Shown here: positions 1 through 7,593 of the stretch, piece after piece
How the letters are laid out: every line of letters begins with the position of its first letter
Position numbering within the stretch: position 1 is the stretch's first letter
DNA from: Thiobacillus sp.
GTDB lineage: Bacteria; Pseudomonadota; Gammaproteobacteria; Burkholderiales; Thiobacillaceae
DNA: 64,000 nt
Direction: 5' to 3'
Assembly: GCA_030680405.1 (NCBI GenBank)
Contig: JAUXVT010000024.1
Coordinates: forward strand, 1 to 64,000
Translations under genes and position numbers: made by a program
The notes under the pieces: generated by a model
The model's input: only the letters and a program-made list of their open reading frames with translations
What the model was told of the DNA's origin: nothing
Database searches by the model: none

Positions 1-80
1 GCTGGCGAAGTGGCGGGCGTCCCGACAGCTAGCTGGAAAACGGACTTGGCAAGGTCAACGGCTACGGTAGTAGACTTCAT
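1..80 (-). CDS. IS110/IS1111-family transposase, N-terminal part only
   Basis: The gene runs off the left edge; only the first 26 codons are present. They read MKSTTVAVDLAKSVFQLAVG, the typical start of IS110/IS1111 DEDD transposases, with the first catalytic Asp in the VDLAK motif. A good ribosome site (AGGAG) lies 6 bases before the ATG. The 60 bases between this start and the GTTGGGC box at 142 would be the end of the element. IS1111-attC elements are known to insert into integron attC sites, and the abutting box suggests this is one; that subgroup assignment is inference. Confidence 0.75.
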   Translation of the reverse strand, partial: MKSTTVAVDLAKSVFQLAVGTPATSP

Positions 81-141
81 CTCGGACTCCTTTCGTTGAA
101 GACATCTGATCCCCATCCCCATGAAGACCAGTGACGCCAAC

Positions 142-148
142 GTTGGGC
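142..148 (+). repeat. attC R' core box (GTTGGGC), split from its attC
   Basis: GTTGGGC matches the R' consensus GTTRRRY of integron attC sites. It sits exactly where the leading edge of a gene cassette should be, with the cytochrome b561 gene following. The rest of this attC would lie on the other side of the transposase element, outside the window. Seven bases alone are weak evidence; the call depends on the attC at 1030-1086 at the other end of the same cassette. Confidence 0.45.
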
Positions 149-265
149 GTACCACAAGATGCACAACTAAATAGGAATTGCGTGTCAAACAATCATCTGC
201 GAATAGAGCGCTGTGTGTCTTCGTGAACTCATCGCATGAATCGCTGGGCAGAAAGGAGAACCTGT

Positions 266-1009
266 ATGTCTGAGCTGAAATCCTATGTTGTGTGGGATGC
301 GAGCACCCGCTGGTTTCACTGGATCAATGCGCTTTGCGTCATTGGGCTTGCGTTTGTGGGTTTCGTGATTCTCCACGCGAGCGATCTCGACGTCTCGAAT
401 GCAGGCAAAGCAACCCTTAAAACGATCCACGTCTGGATTGGCTACCTCTTCGTGCTGAACCTGCTCTGGCGCATCGTATGGGCCTTTCTCGGCAACCGTT
501 ATGCCAAGTGGCGTTCGATCCTTCCCGGGGGCAAGGGATACTTTCAAGCGCTACGCAGCTATGCCGCGGCCTTCATCGCCGGTCATCCCGAACAATACGT
601 CGGCCACAACCCAGCCGGGCGATTGGGGATAGGCGTGTTGTTTCTCCTCATCACGATTCTGGCGATCACCGGCCTGGTACTGGCGGGCACTGACCTATTC
701 TACCCGCCGCTAGGGCATTGGATCGCGCAGTGGGTGGCGGCGCCTGATGTCGCGCCGGGTTCGCTAAGGCCCTATGCGCCCGAGATGTATGACGTGGCAG
801 CCTATGAAAGCATGCGCGCTTACCGTAACCCTTTTGCAATGGTCCACCTATACAGCTTTTATGTGCTGGTTGTGGTCGTGGTGCTGCACGTGGTGTCGGT
901 AGTCATCACGGAGTTGAGGGAAGGCGGCAACATCATTTCCGCCATGTTCACGGGACGAAAGACTATTAGCGGGCGTCCCGTGGATGAAGGACGCAGTAAC
1001 GATGGCTGA
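266..1009 (+). CDS. Cytochrome b561 / NiFe-hydrogenase b-type cytochrome-like membrane protein
   Basis: The 247-aa protein belongs to the bacterial cytochrome b561 group that passes electrons from a periplasmic partner to the quinone pool through two b hemes. Four membrane segments are visible, near residues 17-37, 55-75, 122-142 and 195-220. Histidines suited to heme binding lie in WFHW near residue 18, in TIHVW before the second helix, and in the last helix (VHLYSF, LHVVSV). The ATG at 266 is chosen because AGGAGA lies 6 bases upstream; an ATG ten codons earlier has no such site. The gene lies between an attC R' box and a full attC, so it looks like an integron cassette. No dedicated partner dehydrogenase is beside it, so the electron donor is unknown. 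Confidence 0.85.
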   Translation: MSELKSYVVWDASTRWFHWINALCVIGLAFVGFVILHASDLDVSNAGKATLKTIHVWIGYLFVLNLLWRIVWAFLGNRYAKWRSILPGGKGYFQALRSYAAAFIAGHPEQYVGHNPAGRLGIGVLFLLITILAITGLVLAGTDLFYPPLGHWIAQWVAAPDVAPGSLRPYAPEMYDVAAYESMRAYRNPFAMVHLYSFYVLVVVVVLHVVSVVITELREGGNIISAMFTGRKTISGRPVDEGRSNDG

Positions 1010-1029
1010 GATCTCATGGCTCAACGAGC

Positions 1030-1086
1030 GCCCAACAAAGCGCTCAAGCGGACGCGCTGCGCGCACCGCTTAGCTCTGCGTTGGGC
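1030..1086 (+). repeat. attC site (59-base element), 57 bp
   Basis: The site begins with GCCCAAC (R'') and ends with GTTGGGC (R'). The interior folds back on itself: AGCGCTCAAGCGG pairs with the complement of CCGCTTAGCTCT, leaving one unpaired C on one arm. That extrahelical base is the strand-choosing feature of real attC sites. It ends the cytochrome b561 cassette and begins the next one. Confidence 0.88.
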
Positions 1087-1181
1087 ATTACGAAAGTTCC
1101 AGCGAGCCGCTGGCAAAGAGTTCAGTTATTGCTTACTGTCGTCACACTAGTTAGTCGTTCAATCAACGGAGGTAAATCATT

Positions 1182-1382
1182 ATGCAAGGAGATGAAACGC
1201 GGGAAGGAGAAAGAAACGAAACCATTGAAGAATTATCAAATTTACTTTTCGTTGTTCAAGAAATGGGGCGCAGGCTTTCGTATGAAACGCATCAAGAAGC
1301 ATATGACTTGGTACGGGAGCTAAACGAGCTTTTGCATCAATCCAGCGCGAAATTGGAACTGATTCGGAAAATATCTGATTAG
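1182..1382 (+). CDS. Hypothetical 66-aa cassette protein
   Basis: A small, acidic, mostly helical protein with no family I recognise. GGAGG lies 8 bases before the ATG at 1182, a strong ribosome site. The residues (EELSNLLFVVQEMGR, VRELNELLHQ) suggest amphipathic helices. It fills the short cassette between the attC at 1030-1086 and the collapsed attC at 1400-1418. Base composition is lower in GC than the rest of the window, as is common for integron cassettes. Confidence 0.6.
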   Translation: MQGDETREGERNETIEELSNLLFVVQEMGRRLSYETHQEAYDLVRELNELLHQSSAKLELIRKISD

Positions 1383-1399
1383 CGTAGCGACCGCGAAAT

Positions 1400-1418
1400 G
1401 CCCAACTTTACGTTAGGC
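1400..1418 (+). repeat. Collapsed attC: R'' and R' boxes 5 bases apart
   Basis: GCCCAAC at 1400-1406 and GTTAGGC at 1412-1418 match the two outer attC boxes, but only TTTAC separates them. The inner L boxes and stem are missing. It lies 18 bases after the stop of the 66-aa gene and 19 bases before the next start, the right place for a cassette boundary. As it stands it should not recombine. Confidence 0.5.
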
Positions 1419-1437
1419 TTCTCCGACGGCTGACTCT

Positions 1438-1926
1438 TTGCAATCCTCAATCATCGAGTTTCGCACCGACCGTATCGAGGGGCTTGTGGTTGGGGTGGTG
1501 CTGGTCTTTGTCGGAAGTGGTGCACTGGCTTTCTGGAAAGTTGAGCAGAGCATACATTGGCCGCTGGCCATGATTTTGTTAATCGACGCATTATTTGTCG
1601 GACTTGGCCTATTCCTGATCGGCTTTCGGCGCGTGATGCGACTGGAACGCAAACGCGGCGTAAGCGAGCTGCGTACTTTATTCGGCGTGAAGGTGGCTCA
1701 ATGGAACTACCCTATGGCTGACTTCGAGGCCGTCGGCAGCCATGGCTCAACCACGGAAATACTGTCTCTGGATATTGTGCTGTTCAGGCATGGCGGTGTG
1801 CATCTCACCCTGCGCAAGATGCTGAGCGATGTCGACGCAAAACGTGAGATAACACGAGTAGCGCAATGCCTTGAGCTGCCTGCTGAATACGAGCCGAGGG
1901 TGCGCCTGTATCGGATCGGGCGCTAA
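1438..1926 (+). CDS. Hypothetical membrane protein with two N-terminal transmembrane helices
   Basis: A 162-aa protein of unknown function. Two membrane helices lie at about residues 15-33 and 42-62, followed by a cytoplasmic or periplasmic domain of about 100 residues rich in beta-strand-like stretches. The only suitable start is TTG at 1438; no good ribosome site is seen, so the start is uncertain. It begins 20 bases after the collapsed attC, consistent with a gene cassette. Confidence 0.55.
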   Translation: MQSSIIEFRTDRIEGLVVGVVLVFVGSGALAFWKVEQSIHWPLAMILLIDALFVGLGLFLIGFRRVMRLERKRGVSELRTLFGVKVAQWNYPMADFEAVGSHGSTTEILSLDIVLFRHGGVHLTLRKMLSDVDAKREITRVAQCLELPAEYEPRVRLYRIGR

Positions 1927-2014
1927 ATGGAATCATCATCAAACGTGTGCGATTACTCTGCTTGGCATCCGCTAATGTCAAACTCTAGGCATGTTCAACG
2001 ATGGAGGTGAAGCC

Positions 2015-2413
2015 TTGGCAATAGGTTGGATCACAGCGCTGAAGATCATTCCCTGGGGTGACGTTCTTGAGGCGGCTCCACACATCGTCAAGGGAGCGAA
2101 GCGTCTTTTCGCCACAACCAAGGACAACGCGGCCGGCGATCCTGTCATTTCACCCGCACCATCCAGTGCGTCCTCGGAGAACGACAGATTCGCGAATCTG
2201 GACAATCGCGTTCTTCAAATTCAGGCGAAGGTCGATGAACTGGGTGCTGAACAAAAATCATCGGCGGAACTGATCAAATCGCTCGCCGAGCAGAATGCGC
2301 GTGTGGTTGAAGCCATCGAGGTCCTTCGAATACGAACGAAGATTCTCATTATTGCGTGTGTTTCGTTGGGCATCGCGCTGGCGGCATTCACACTTTGGGT
2401 TGCGGTGAAGTGA
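2015..2413 (+). CDS. Hypothetical cassette protein: coiled coil plus C-terminal membrane anchor
   Basis: The start is placed at TTG 2015 because GGAGGTGA lies 4 bases before it; an in-frame ATG at 1991 has no ribosome site. The 132-aa product starts MAIGWITALKIIPWGDVLEAAP, has a Pro/Ser-rich linker near residues 45-55, a heptad-like coiled coil at about 57-103, and one membrane helix at about 108-128. I know similar small unknown proteins from cassette arrays but no function. It is followed after 22 bases by the attC at 2436-2525. Confidence 0.65.
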   Translation: MAIGWITALKIIPWGDVLEAAPHIVKGAKRLFATTKDNAAGDPVISPAPSSASSENDRFANLDNRVLQIQAKVDELGAEQKSSAELIKSLAEQNARVVEAIEVLRIRTKILIIACVSLGIALAAFTLWVAVK

Positions 2414-2435
2414 ACATCGCGTATTGTCCTTCCCG

Positions 2436-2525
2436 CCCCAACCGCACGCTTAACCCGGCGGTCAAAGTGAACGCGCCGAAACGCGTCCCCTACTTGGCGG
2501 GCACCGGCTACCTTGGACGTTGGGC
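2436..2525 (+). repeat. attC site, about 90 bp
   Basis: It opens with CCCCAAC and closes with GTTGGGC. The arms are partly complementary (CCGGCGGTCAAAGTG against the complement of TACTTGGCGGGCACCGG, plus GCG near the centre). The first base departs from the RYYYAAC consensus and the stem is imperfect, so this is less certain than the site at 1030. It separates the coiled-coil gene from the DUF4239 gene. Confidence 0.62.
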
Positions 2526-2555
2526 GGTCTTGCACAGCAGGAGAGTCGTTACTTC

Positions 2556-3398
2556 ATGAAGGAAATCATGTACAGCCAAAGCAGCGCCTTGATCGTGTCA
2601 GTGCTCTTTATATGCATGCTGCTTTCCATGGAAATTGGCTTTTGAAGCGATCGTCGCAAACAGGCGAGCGCGACTGAAGCGATCACGCAAGCCAATGTTG
2701 TCCTGGCCTCGATGCTAGGCCTGCTGGCGCTGTTGCTGGCTTTCACATTCTCTGCGGCTCTGCAACGCTACGATGATCGTAGCCAGACGGTCGTGGCCGA
2801 AGCCGATGCCATCGGGACCACGTATCTCAGGGCGCGACTTCTTCCCAGGGGGATGCACGATGAAGTGCAGGCACTGCTTCGCCAATACCTGGATGTTCGC
2901 ATTCAGGAAGGCCGCGTCGATGCCACTGAGCCCGTGTTGCACGAATCGCTGCTGCACCAGGCGAAACTGATGGAGGCACAACTGTGGAGCCAAGCTGTGA
3001 GGGCAGCGGAACAGGCCCCAGGGCCTGTCACCAGTGGGCTCTTCATCCAGTCCCTGAATGAACTCATCGATACATCCGGCACCAGGAATGCGGCCTTGAA
3101 TCGACATGTACCGGAAATCGTGCTCTTCCTGATGTTCGCGACGATCGTGTTGACAACGGCCACGCTCGGCTATGCATCGGGAATTGCCGGGCACCGGGTA
3201 ACCCTCGCGGCATTTGTTCTGGTGATGCTCATCGCCCTGGTCGTCTACCTCATTATTGACCTGGACAGGCCCCGGCGTGGCTCTATCCAGGTGAGCCATG
3301 AAAATATGCTGAGCCTTCAGCAAACCATTGGAACCGCGCCAGGACACCCCGCCCAACCCGACAGTCCACCGAATGCGCCGCAAGCGCCGCGCTGGTGA
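2556..3398 (+). pseudogene. DUF4239 (bestrophin-like) membrane protein, broken by an in-frame TGA
   Basis: An ATG at 2556 with GGAGAG upstream opens a frame that reads a first membrane helix, then meets TGA at 2643, right after MEIGF where the family usually has Gly-Tyr/Phe-Arg. The same frame then continues for 250 codons as a recognisable DUF4239 protein (EADAIGTTYLRARLLP motif, further membrane helices at about 3115-3260). The TGA is best explained as CGA (Arg) mutated to TGA. A shorter protein could start at 2712 but would lose the first helix. The gene follows the attC at 2436-2525 directly and may itself be a cassette. Confidence 0.7.
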
Positions 3399-3449
3399 TT
3401 TTCGAGGTTGCGCCCCATAGTTCGTCCTCGACCAGTCAGGGAGTCACAC

Positions 3450-3896
3450 ATGAACCGTTCGCTGCTCTTCGTCTCTTCGGCGCTGCTAGTAGTATTGTCG
3501 TCTGCGGCCTTCGGTGTGGATGGTGTCATCGCGATCAAGAGCCCCTTCGCGGCCATGGACACGATCGAAGAGAACGCCAAGCAACGTGGGCTCACTGTCT
3601 TCGCGCGGATTGACCACGCCGCCGGTGCTGCAAAGATTGGCAAGACACTTCGGCCCACCGAGGTGCTCATCTTTGGCAATCCGCAGGGTGGCACACCATT
3701 CATGGAATGCGCGCAGTCCGTGGGCATTGATCTTCCGCTCAAGGCACTTGTATGGGAGGACGCCCACGGCCAGGCCTGGCTCGGCTACAACGACCCCGCG
3801 TTCCTGGCACAGCGCCATGGTGTGGCGCAGTGCCCTGCGGTAGGCGGTCTGAGCAAGGCCCTGACTGGGCTTGCTCAGGCAACCGTCGCACGCTGA
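3450..3896 (+). CDS. DUF302 domain protein, exported
   Basis: A 148-aa protein with a signal peptide (about residues 1-23) and one DUF302 domain. Visible family features are the KSPFAAMDTIEENAKQRGL helix, the FARIDHAAGA strand-turn, and RPTEVLIFGNPQGGTPF. DUF302 proteins are small periplasmic or cytoplasmic proteins of unknown role; some occur near sulfur-oxidation or metal genes. The ATG at 3450 follows an AGGGAG site; an ATG 14 codons earlier would put the signal peptide inside the protein. It stands alone after the broken DUF4239 gene. Confidence 0.8.
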   Translation: MNRSLLFVSSALLVVLSSAAFGVDGVIAIKSPFAAMDTIEENAKQRGLTVFARIDHAAGAAKIGKTLRPTEVLIFGNPQGGTPFMECAQSVGIDLPLKALVWEDAHGQAWLGYNDPAFLAQRHGVAQCPAVGGLSKALTGLAQATVAR

Positions 3897-4035
3897 ACCG
3901 GTGGGACCCAAGTCAGGCGTTTGGCTTCAGCGTTCACACGGAATTACTTTTCATCGTGTGAACAGCTGGAGACAATCGGCGGGAAAATGCCTTACTCTAT
4001 TAGCTTAATTCTCAAACCAGTAGAAGAGACGTCAA

Positions 4036-4206
4036 ATGGCCAAACCCAATTATGCTTTTGCGAAGCGTCAGCGAGACCTCGCCAAGAAACAGAAGAAGGA
4101 AGAGAAGCAACAGCGGAAAACCGTGACAGGCGACAACCAGCCTCAGGATGATCAGTTGCAAGAGGTTCTGCCGCAGCCGATCGACGACGATAAACCGGCC
4201 GCCTGA
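4036..4206 (+). CDS. Small basic/acidic hypothetical protein, 56 aa
   Basis: The reading frame starts MAKPNYAFAKRQRDLAKKQ, then a Lys/Glu/Gln-rich helix and an acidic tail ending DDDKPAA. Very similar short proteins are widespread and unannotated in Betaproteobacteria, so I take this as real despite its length. The first half resembles a charged single helix that might bind nucleic acid or ribosomes, but nothing in the sequence proves it. Confidence 0.7.
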   Translation: MAKPNYAFAKRQRDLAKKQKKEEKQQRKTVTGDNQPQDDQLQEVLPQPIDDDKPAA

Positions 4207-4377
4207 CCCTGCCGGACGGCTCAGGATCCGTACCATGCGCTCGCGTGTGGCGCCCAACCCGGCCCATGCGGCGGACGGCCCAACGGCAACTGCGCCGCTT
4301 CGCGCCGGCAAAGGCACGACACTCGGACAGGCTACCGAGCAGGAGCGCCAGAACCACGACATGCATAAGGTAGCGAG

Positions 4378-4731
4378 ATGGACATCCGGGTAAAGCGTGT
4401 CTATGAAGCACCGTCCTCCGGGGACGGCATGCGGATACTGGTTGACCGGCTGTGGCCACGTGGACTCACCAAGGAAAAAGCCCACGTCGATCTGTGGCTG
4501 AAGGAGCTTGCGCCCAGCACAGAACTGCGCAAGTGGTTCAATCACGATCCTGCAAAGTGGGAAGAATTCCAGCAGCGCTACGTGCAGGAGTTGCGCCAGC
4601 AGCCAGCGGTGCTGGAACGTTTGACCGAGCTGATCGGCAGCGGATCAGCGACCTTGCTGTTCGGGTCGAAGGAAGAACGTTTCAACGATGCCGTGGCCCT
4701 GAAAGCGTTCATGCTGGCCCGCGACAAATAA
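4378..4731 (+). CDS. DUF488 family protein (YeaO-like)
   Basis: The 117-aa sequence matches the DUF488/YeaO family closely: [23 protein letters not shown] at the start, [17 protein letters not shown] in the middle, and [16 protein letters not shown] near the end. The function of the family is not established. It is the first gene of a compact plus-strand group with the macrodomain gene (20-base gap) and the hydrolase remnant. Confidence 0.85.
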   Translation: MDIRVKRVYEAPSSGDGMRILVDRLWPRGLTKEKAHVDLWLKELAPSTELRKWFNHDPAKWEEFQQRYVQELRQQPAVLERLTELIGSGSATLLFGSKEERFNDAVALKAFMLARDK

Positions 4732-4751
4732 TCGCTGCACCCTGTTCCAAC

Positions 4752-5270
4752 ATGCCAGCCGTCCTGCGCGCCGTTCAGGCCGACATCACCACCCTTGCGG
4801 TCGATGCCATCGTCAATGCAGCCAATACGTCGCTGCTCGGCGGCGGCGGGGTCGACGGCGCGATCCATCGCGCTGCCGGGCCCGACCTGTTGGCCGAATG
4901 CCGCCTGCTTGACGGCTGCAAGACCGGCGACGCAAAACTCACCCAAGGCTACCGGCTTCCTGCCAGGTTCGTCATCCACACCGTCGGTCCGGTCTGGCAC
5001 GGCGGCAACCGCGGCGAGCCTGAACTGCTCGCATCCTGCTACCGGCGCTGCATCGAAGTGGCCGCGCAGAACGGCATTCATACCTTGGCGTTCCCGGGCA
5101 TCAGCACCGGGGTTTACGGCTATCCCGTCGAGCGTGCCGCGAGGGTTGCCATCGCGACGGTCCGCGCCGCCGTGCCGGCGTTTCCGGCCATCCGGGAAGT
5201 GATCTTCTGCTGCCATTCTGCGGCCGACCTCGCCATCTACCAGGCGTTGCTTGCCGACGCAGCGAGCTGA
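4752..5270 (+). CDS. Macrodomain protein, probable O-acetyl-ADP-ribose deacetylase
   Basis: A 172-aa single macrodomain of the MacroD/YmdB type. The ligand-binding signatures are plain: [27 protein letters not shown] and, further on, [12 protein letters not shown]. Enzymes with these motifs hydrolyse O-acetyl-ADP-ribose or remove ADP-ribose from acidic residues. The ATG at 4752 begins [13 protein letters not shown], the usual start of the fold. It lies between a DUF488 gene and a decayed hydrolase on the same strand. Confidence 0.88.
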   Translation: MPAVLRAVQADITTLAVDAIVNAANTSLLGGGGVDGAIHRAAGPDLLAECRLLDGCKTGDAKLTQGYRLPARFVIHTVGPVWHGGNRGEPELLASCYRRCIEVAAQNGIHTLAFPGISTGVYGYPVERAARVAIATVRAAVPAFPAIREVIFCCHSAADLAIYQALLADAAS

Positions 5271-5276
5271 CCGCGC

Positions 5277-5926
5277 ATGGACGTGGTGCTGATTCACGGC
5301 ATGGGAAGAACGCCGCTCTCCATGATGCGGCTGCGCCTACGGTTGCGGCGGGCCGGCCACCATCCGATCCTGTTTGGCTACTCCCCCACGTTTGAAACCT
5401 TGCAGGGTGCGACCACACGCCTGGTGAAATTGATCGAACGGCGGGTGGACACCCGGCACTACGCGCTGGTGGGACATTCTCTCGGGACGGTGATCATCCG
5501 GTCGGCGCTCGGCCATCTGGAAAGCCGGGCGCCATGCGCCTGCTTTTTCTTGGCGCCGCCGATGCTTGCCTGCAAGGCCGCCCGGGGGTTTCCCGCTTCC
5601 GGCTATACAGATTATTGACGGGTGAAATGGGCCAGTTGCTGGCGGACGAGTCGTTCATGCTGCGGTTGCCGATGCCGCCGGTTCCCACCCGGATCTATGC
5701 AGGGGTCGGCGGCCCGCGCGCATCCTGGTTGCCGTTCGGCATGGAAGCCAACGATGGCATCCTCAGCGTGCCGGAAGCCACCGGCCGCTATATAGCGTTG
5801 GCCGTCGAGGTGCCGTCCCTTCATACTTTCATCATGAACTCGAAGCGGGTTTACGATGACATGATCCGGTTCATCCAGACGCTTGAACCGACAGCGCATC
5901 CGGGCGGAACGCTTCACCAGGAGTAA
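5277..5926 (+). pseudogene. Alpha/beta hydrolase, frameshifted
   Basis: The first frame (from ATG 5277) gives an oxyanion-type start (VVLIHGMG), then VGHSLGT with the nucleophile Ser68, and stops at 5618. The continuation is in the -1 frame and runs to 5926, ending with a Ser/His-containing C-terminal part (VEVPSLHTFIMNS). The two frames join cleanly near the GGGGG run at about 5582-5587, so one base has been gained or lost there. It could be a sequencing slip in the homopolymer; otherwise the enzyme loses its catalytic His. A full-length protein would be about 215 aa. Confidence 0.75.
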
Positions 5927-5930
5927 AACC

Positions 5931-6329
5931 ATGGAACCCCGCATCAGCCTCATCACCCTCGGCGTGGCCGACCTTGCGCGAGCCACCCGCTTCTACGAGG
6001 AATGCCTTGGCCTGCCGCGGCTGGAAACACCGCCGTCGATCACCTTCTTCGAACTCGGCAAGACCTGGCTGGCGCTGTGGTCACGCGAAAGCCTGGCTGC
6101 CGACGCCGGCCTAGCGCCGGAAGGATCCGGTTTTCGCGGCTTCGCGCTGGCGCATAACGTGCGCTCGCCGACGGAAGTGGATGCGCTGCTGGCCCGGGTG
6201 GCCGCCTATGGTGCCACGGTCACCAAGCCCGGACAGGCGACAGACTGGGGCGGTTACTCCGGCTACTTCACCGACCCCGACGGCTTCCTGTGGGAGGTTG
6301 CGCATAACCCGGATTTTCCCCATGTCTGA
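5931..6329 (+). CDS. VOC (glyoxalase/bleomycin resistance fold) protein
   Basis: A 132-aa single VOC protein with two beta-alpha-beta modules: ISLITLGVADLARATRFYEECLGL at the start and GGYSGYFTDPDGFLWEVAHNP at the end. Metal-site residues of the superfamily are suggested by Glu in FLWEVA and by polar residues in the first module; the usual first-module His is not obvious, so catalysis is unsure. The ATG at 5931 follows CAGGAG. The 3' end overlaps the next gene by 8 bases. Confidence 0.82.
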   Translation: MEPRISLITLGVADLARATRFYEECLGLPRLETPPSITFFELGKTWLALWSRESLAADAGLAPEGSGFRGFALAHNVRSPTEVDALLARVAAYGATVTKPGQATDWGGYSGYFTDPDGFLWEVAHNPDFPHV

Positions 6330-6693
6330 GCAGATGACAGAACAGCCCATGATCCGACTGCCCAATTCATTGAATGCCTGGGGAACGCCCGCTTTCGAGG
6401 CGGCGCTCAAGCAGGAAATCGAACAACTGGATGCGTGGCAGCTTCCGCTGCAGCAGGGACTATCAGCCAGCAGCCATGTGACGGAACGGCCGTTCCAGGC
6501 GATGATCATCGGCGCAAGCGAGGACGCCGGTCTGCTCCGAGTGAAGGCGGGGATTTTCTATACAGGGGTGATTGCAGGATGCAGTTGCGCGGACGACCCC
6601 ACGCCGGTCAATGAACTGAATGAATACTGCGTGCTGCAGTTCGACATCGACACGATGACGGCCGAAACCACGGTGACGCTGCTGGCGGAATAG
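6322..6693 (+). CDS. Hypothetical protein, 123 aa
   Basis: The ATG at 6322 overlaps the end of the VOC gene, implying co-translation. The product has an N-terminal helical part (residues about 10-45) and a strand-rich C-terminal part with a Gly-Cys-Ser-Cys-Ala motif (GCSCADDPTPVNELNEYC) that holds three cysteines. That spacing might bind a metal, but I do not recognise the family. Conserved-looking composition and tight coupling support a real gene. Confidence 0.65.
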   Translation: MSEQMTEQPMIRLPNSLNAWGTPAFEAALKQEIEQLDAWQLPLQQGLSASSHVTERPFQAMIIGASEDAGLLRVKAGIFYTGVIAGCSCADDPTPVNELNEYCVLQFDIDTMTAETTVTLLAE

Positions 6694-6723
6694 GCGGGGT
6701 TTGCCGCTGCGGTCTGAGGAAGC

Positions 6724-7572
6724 TTATTGGCTGGCCGGGCCCAGTTCAAGTTCCTCCGCGTAGGGTCGGCTCGGATACTGGAAGGCAACCGGTCCATCGG
6801 GTTTCGCATGGACGAACTGGTGGACGAAGGGGTCGGTCGAATCGACCATCTCGGCGGCGTTGCCTTCGGCCACCACCACGCCGTCGTGGATGAAATAAAC
6901 ATAGTCGGCGACCTTCAGCGATTCCGACACGTCGTAGGTCACCACGATCGAGGTCAGCCCGAGTGCATCGTTCAGACGCCGGATCAGATTGGCGATGGTG
7001 TTGAGCGAGATCGGGTCGAGCCCGGCGAAAGGCTCGTCGTACATGATCAGCATGGGGTCGAGCGCAATGGCCCGGGCGAGCGCCACGCGGCGCTCCATGC
7101 CGCCCGACAGTTCGCTGGTTCGCAGGGCGTGCGCGCCGCGCAGGCCGACGGCGTGGAGCTTCATCAGCACCAGGTCGTGGATGACGTCCTCCGGCAGATC
7201 GGTATGCTCGCGCATCGGGTAGGCGATGTTGTCGAACACCGACAGATCGCTGAACAGCCCGCTGACCTGGAACATCATGCCCATCTTGCGCCGCATCGCG
7301 TAGAGCTCGGTGTTGTTCAGCGTGTGGACCACCTGGCCATCGAATGTCACGCTGCCGCGCGAAGGCCTGAGCTGGCCGCCGAAATGACGCAACAGCGTGG
7401 TCTTGCCGCAGCCGCTGACGCCGAGGATGGCGACCACCTTGCCGCGCGGAATGGCGAGGTTGATGCCCTTGAGCACGGCATTGCTGCCAAACGAGAAATG
7501 CAGGTCGCTGACCTCGACCAGGTTTCCTGACGCGTGCTTCAAGGCTTTGTTTTCCGGGGCAGGTGGATTCAT
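6724..7572 (-). CDS. ABC transporter ATPase, MlaF-like, with Tyr at the switch-His position
   Basis: A 282-aa nucleotide-binding subunit most like MlaF of phospholipid transporters. Walker A is GVSGCGKTT (51-59), the Q-loop Gln is 102, the signature LSGGM is 155-159, and Walker B ends MYDEPFAGLDP with Glu180. The H-loop reads VVTYDVSES: Tyr213 stands where the switch histidine (VVTHDVSE) is expected. The gene lies 21 bases after sucB at the end of the TCA cluster, with no permease or substrate-binding gene nearby, so its partner must be elsewhere. The C-terminal tail after the ATPase core is about 30 residues longer than a minimal domain. Confidence 0.85.
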   Translation of the reverse strand: MNPPAPENKALKHASGNLVEVSDLHFSFGSNAVLKGINLAIPRGKVVAILGVSGCGKTTLLRHFGGQLRPSRGSVTFDGQVVHTLNNTELYAMRRKMGMMFQVSGLFSDLSVFDNIAYPMREHTDLPEDVIHDLVLMKLHAVGLRGAHALRTSELSGGMERRVALARAIALDPMLIMYDEPFAGLDPISLNTIANLIRRLNDALGLTSIVVTYDVSESLKVADYVYFIHDGVVVAEGNAAEMVDSTDPFVHQFVHAKPDGPVAFQYPSRPYAEELELGPASQ

Positions 7573-7593
7573 CTTGTTCAGTTGCGCGCGGGA

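Noticed and set aside
1926-2015. An attC site between the 162-aa gene and the coiled-coil gene
   Set aside because: GTCAAAC and CTCTAGGC only loosely resemble the core boxes and no stem forms.
3992-4545. Minus-strand frame with a signal-peptide-like start near 4363
   Set aside because: It is antisense to the 56-aa MAKPNYAF gene and the DUF488 gene, and its composition is not protein-like beyond the start.
5500-5600. Programmed frameshifting in the hydrolase gene
   Set aside because: The GGGGG run allows slippage, but no downstream structure or family precedent was seen; mutation or a sequencing error is simpler.
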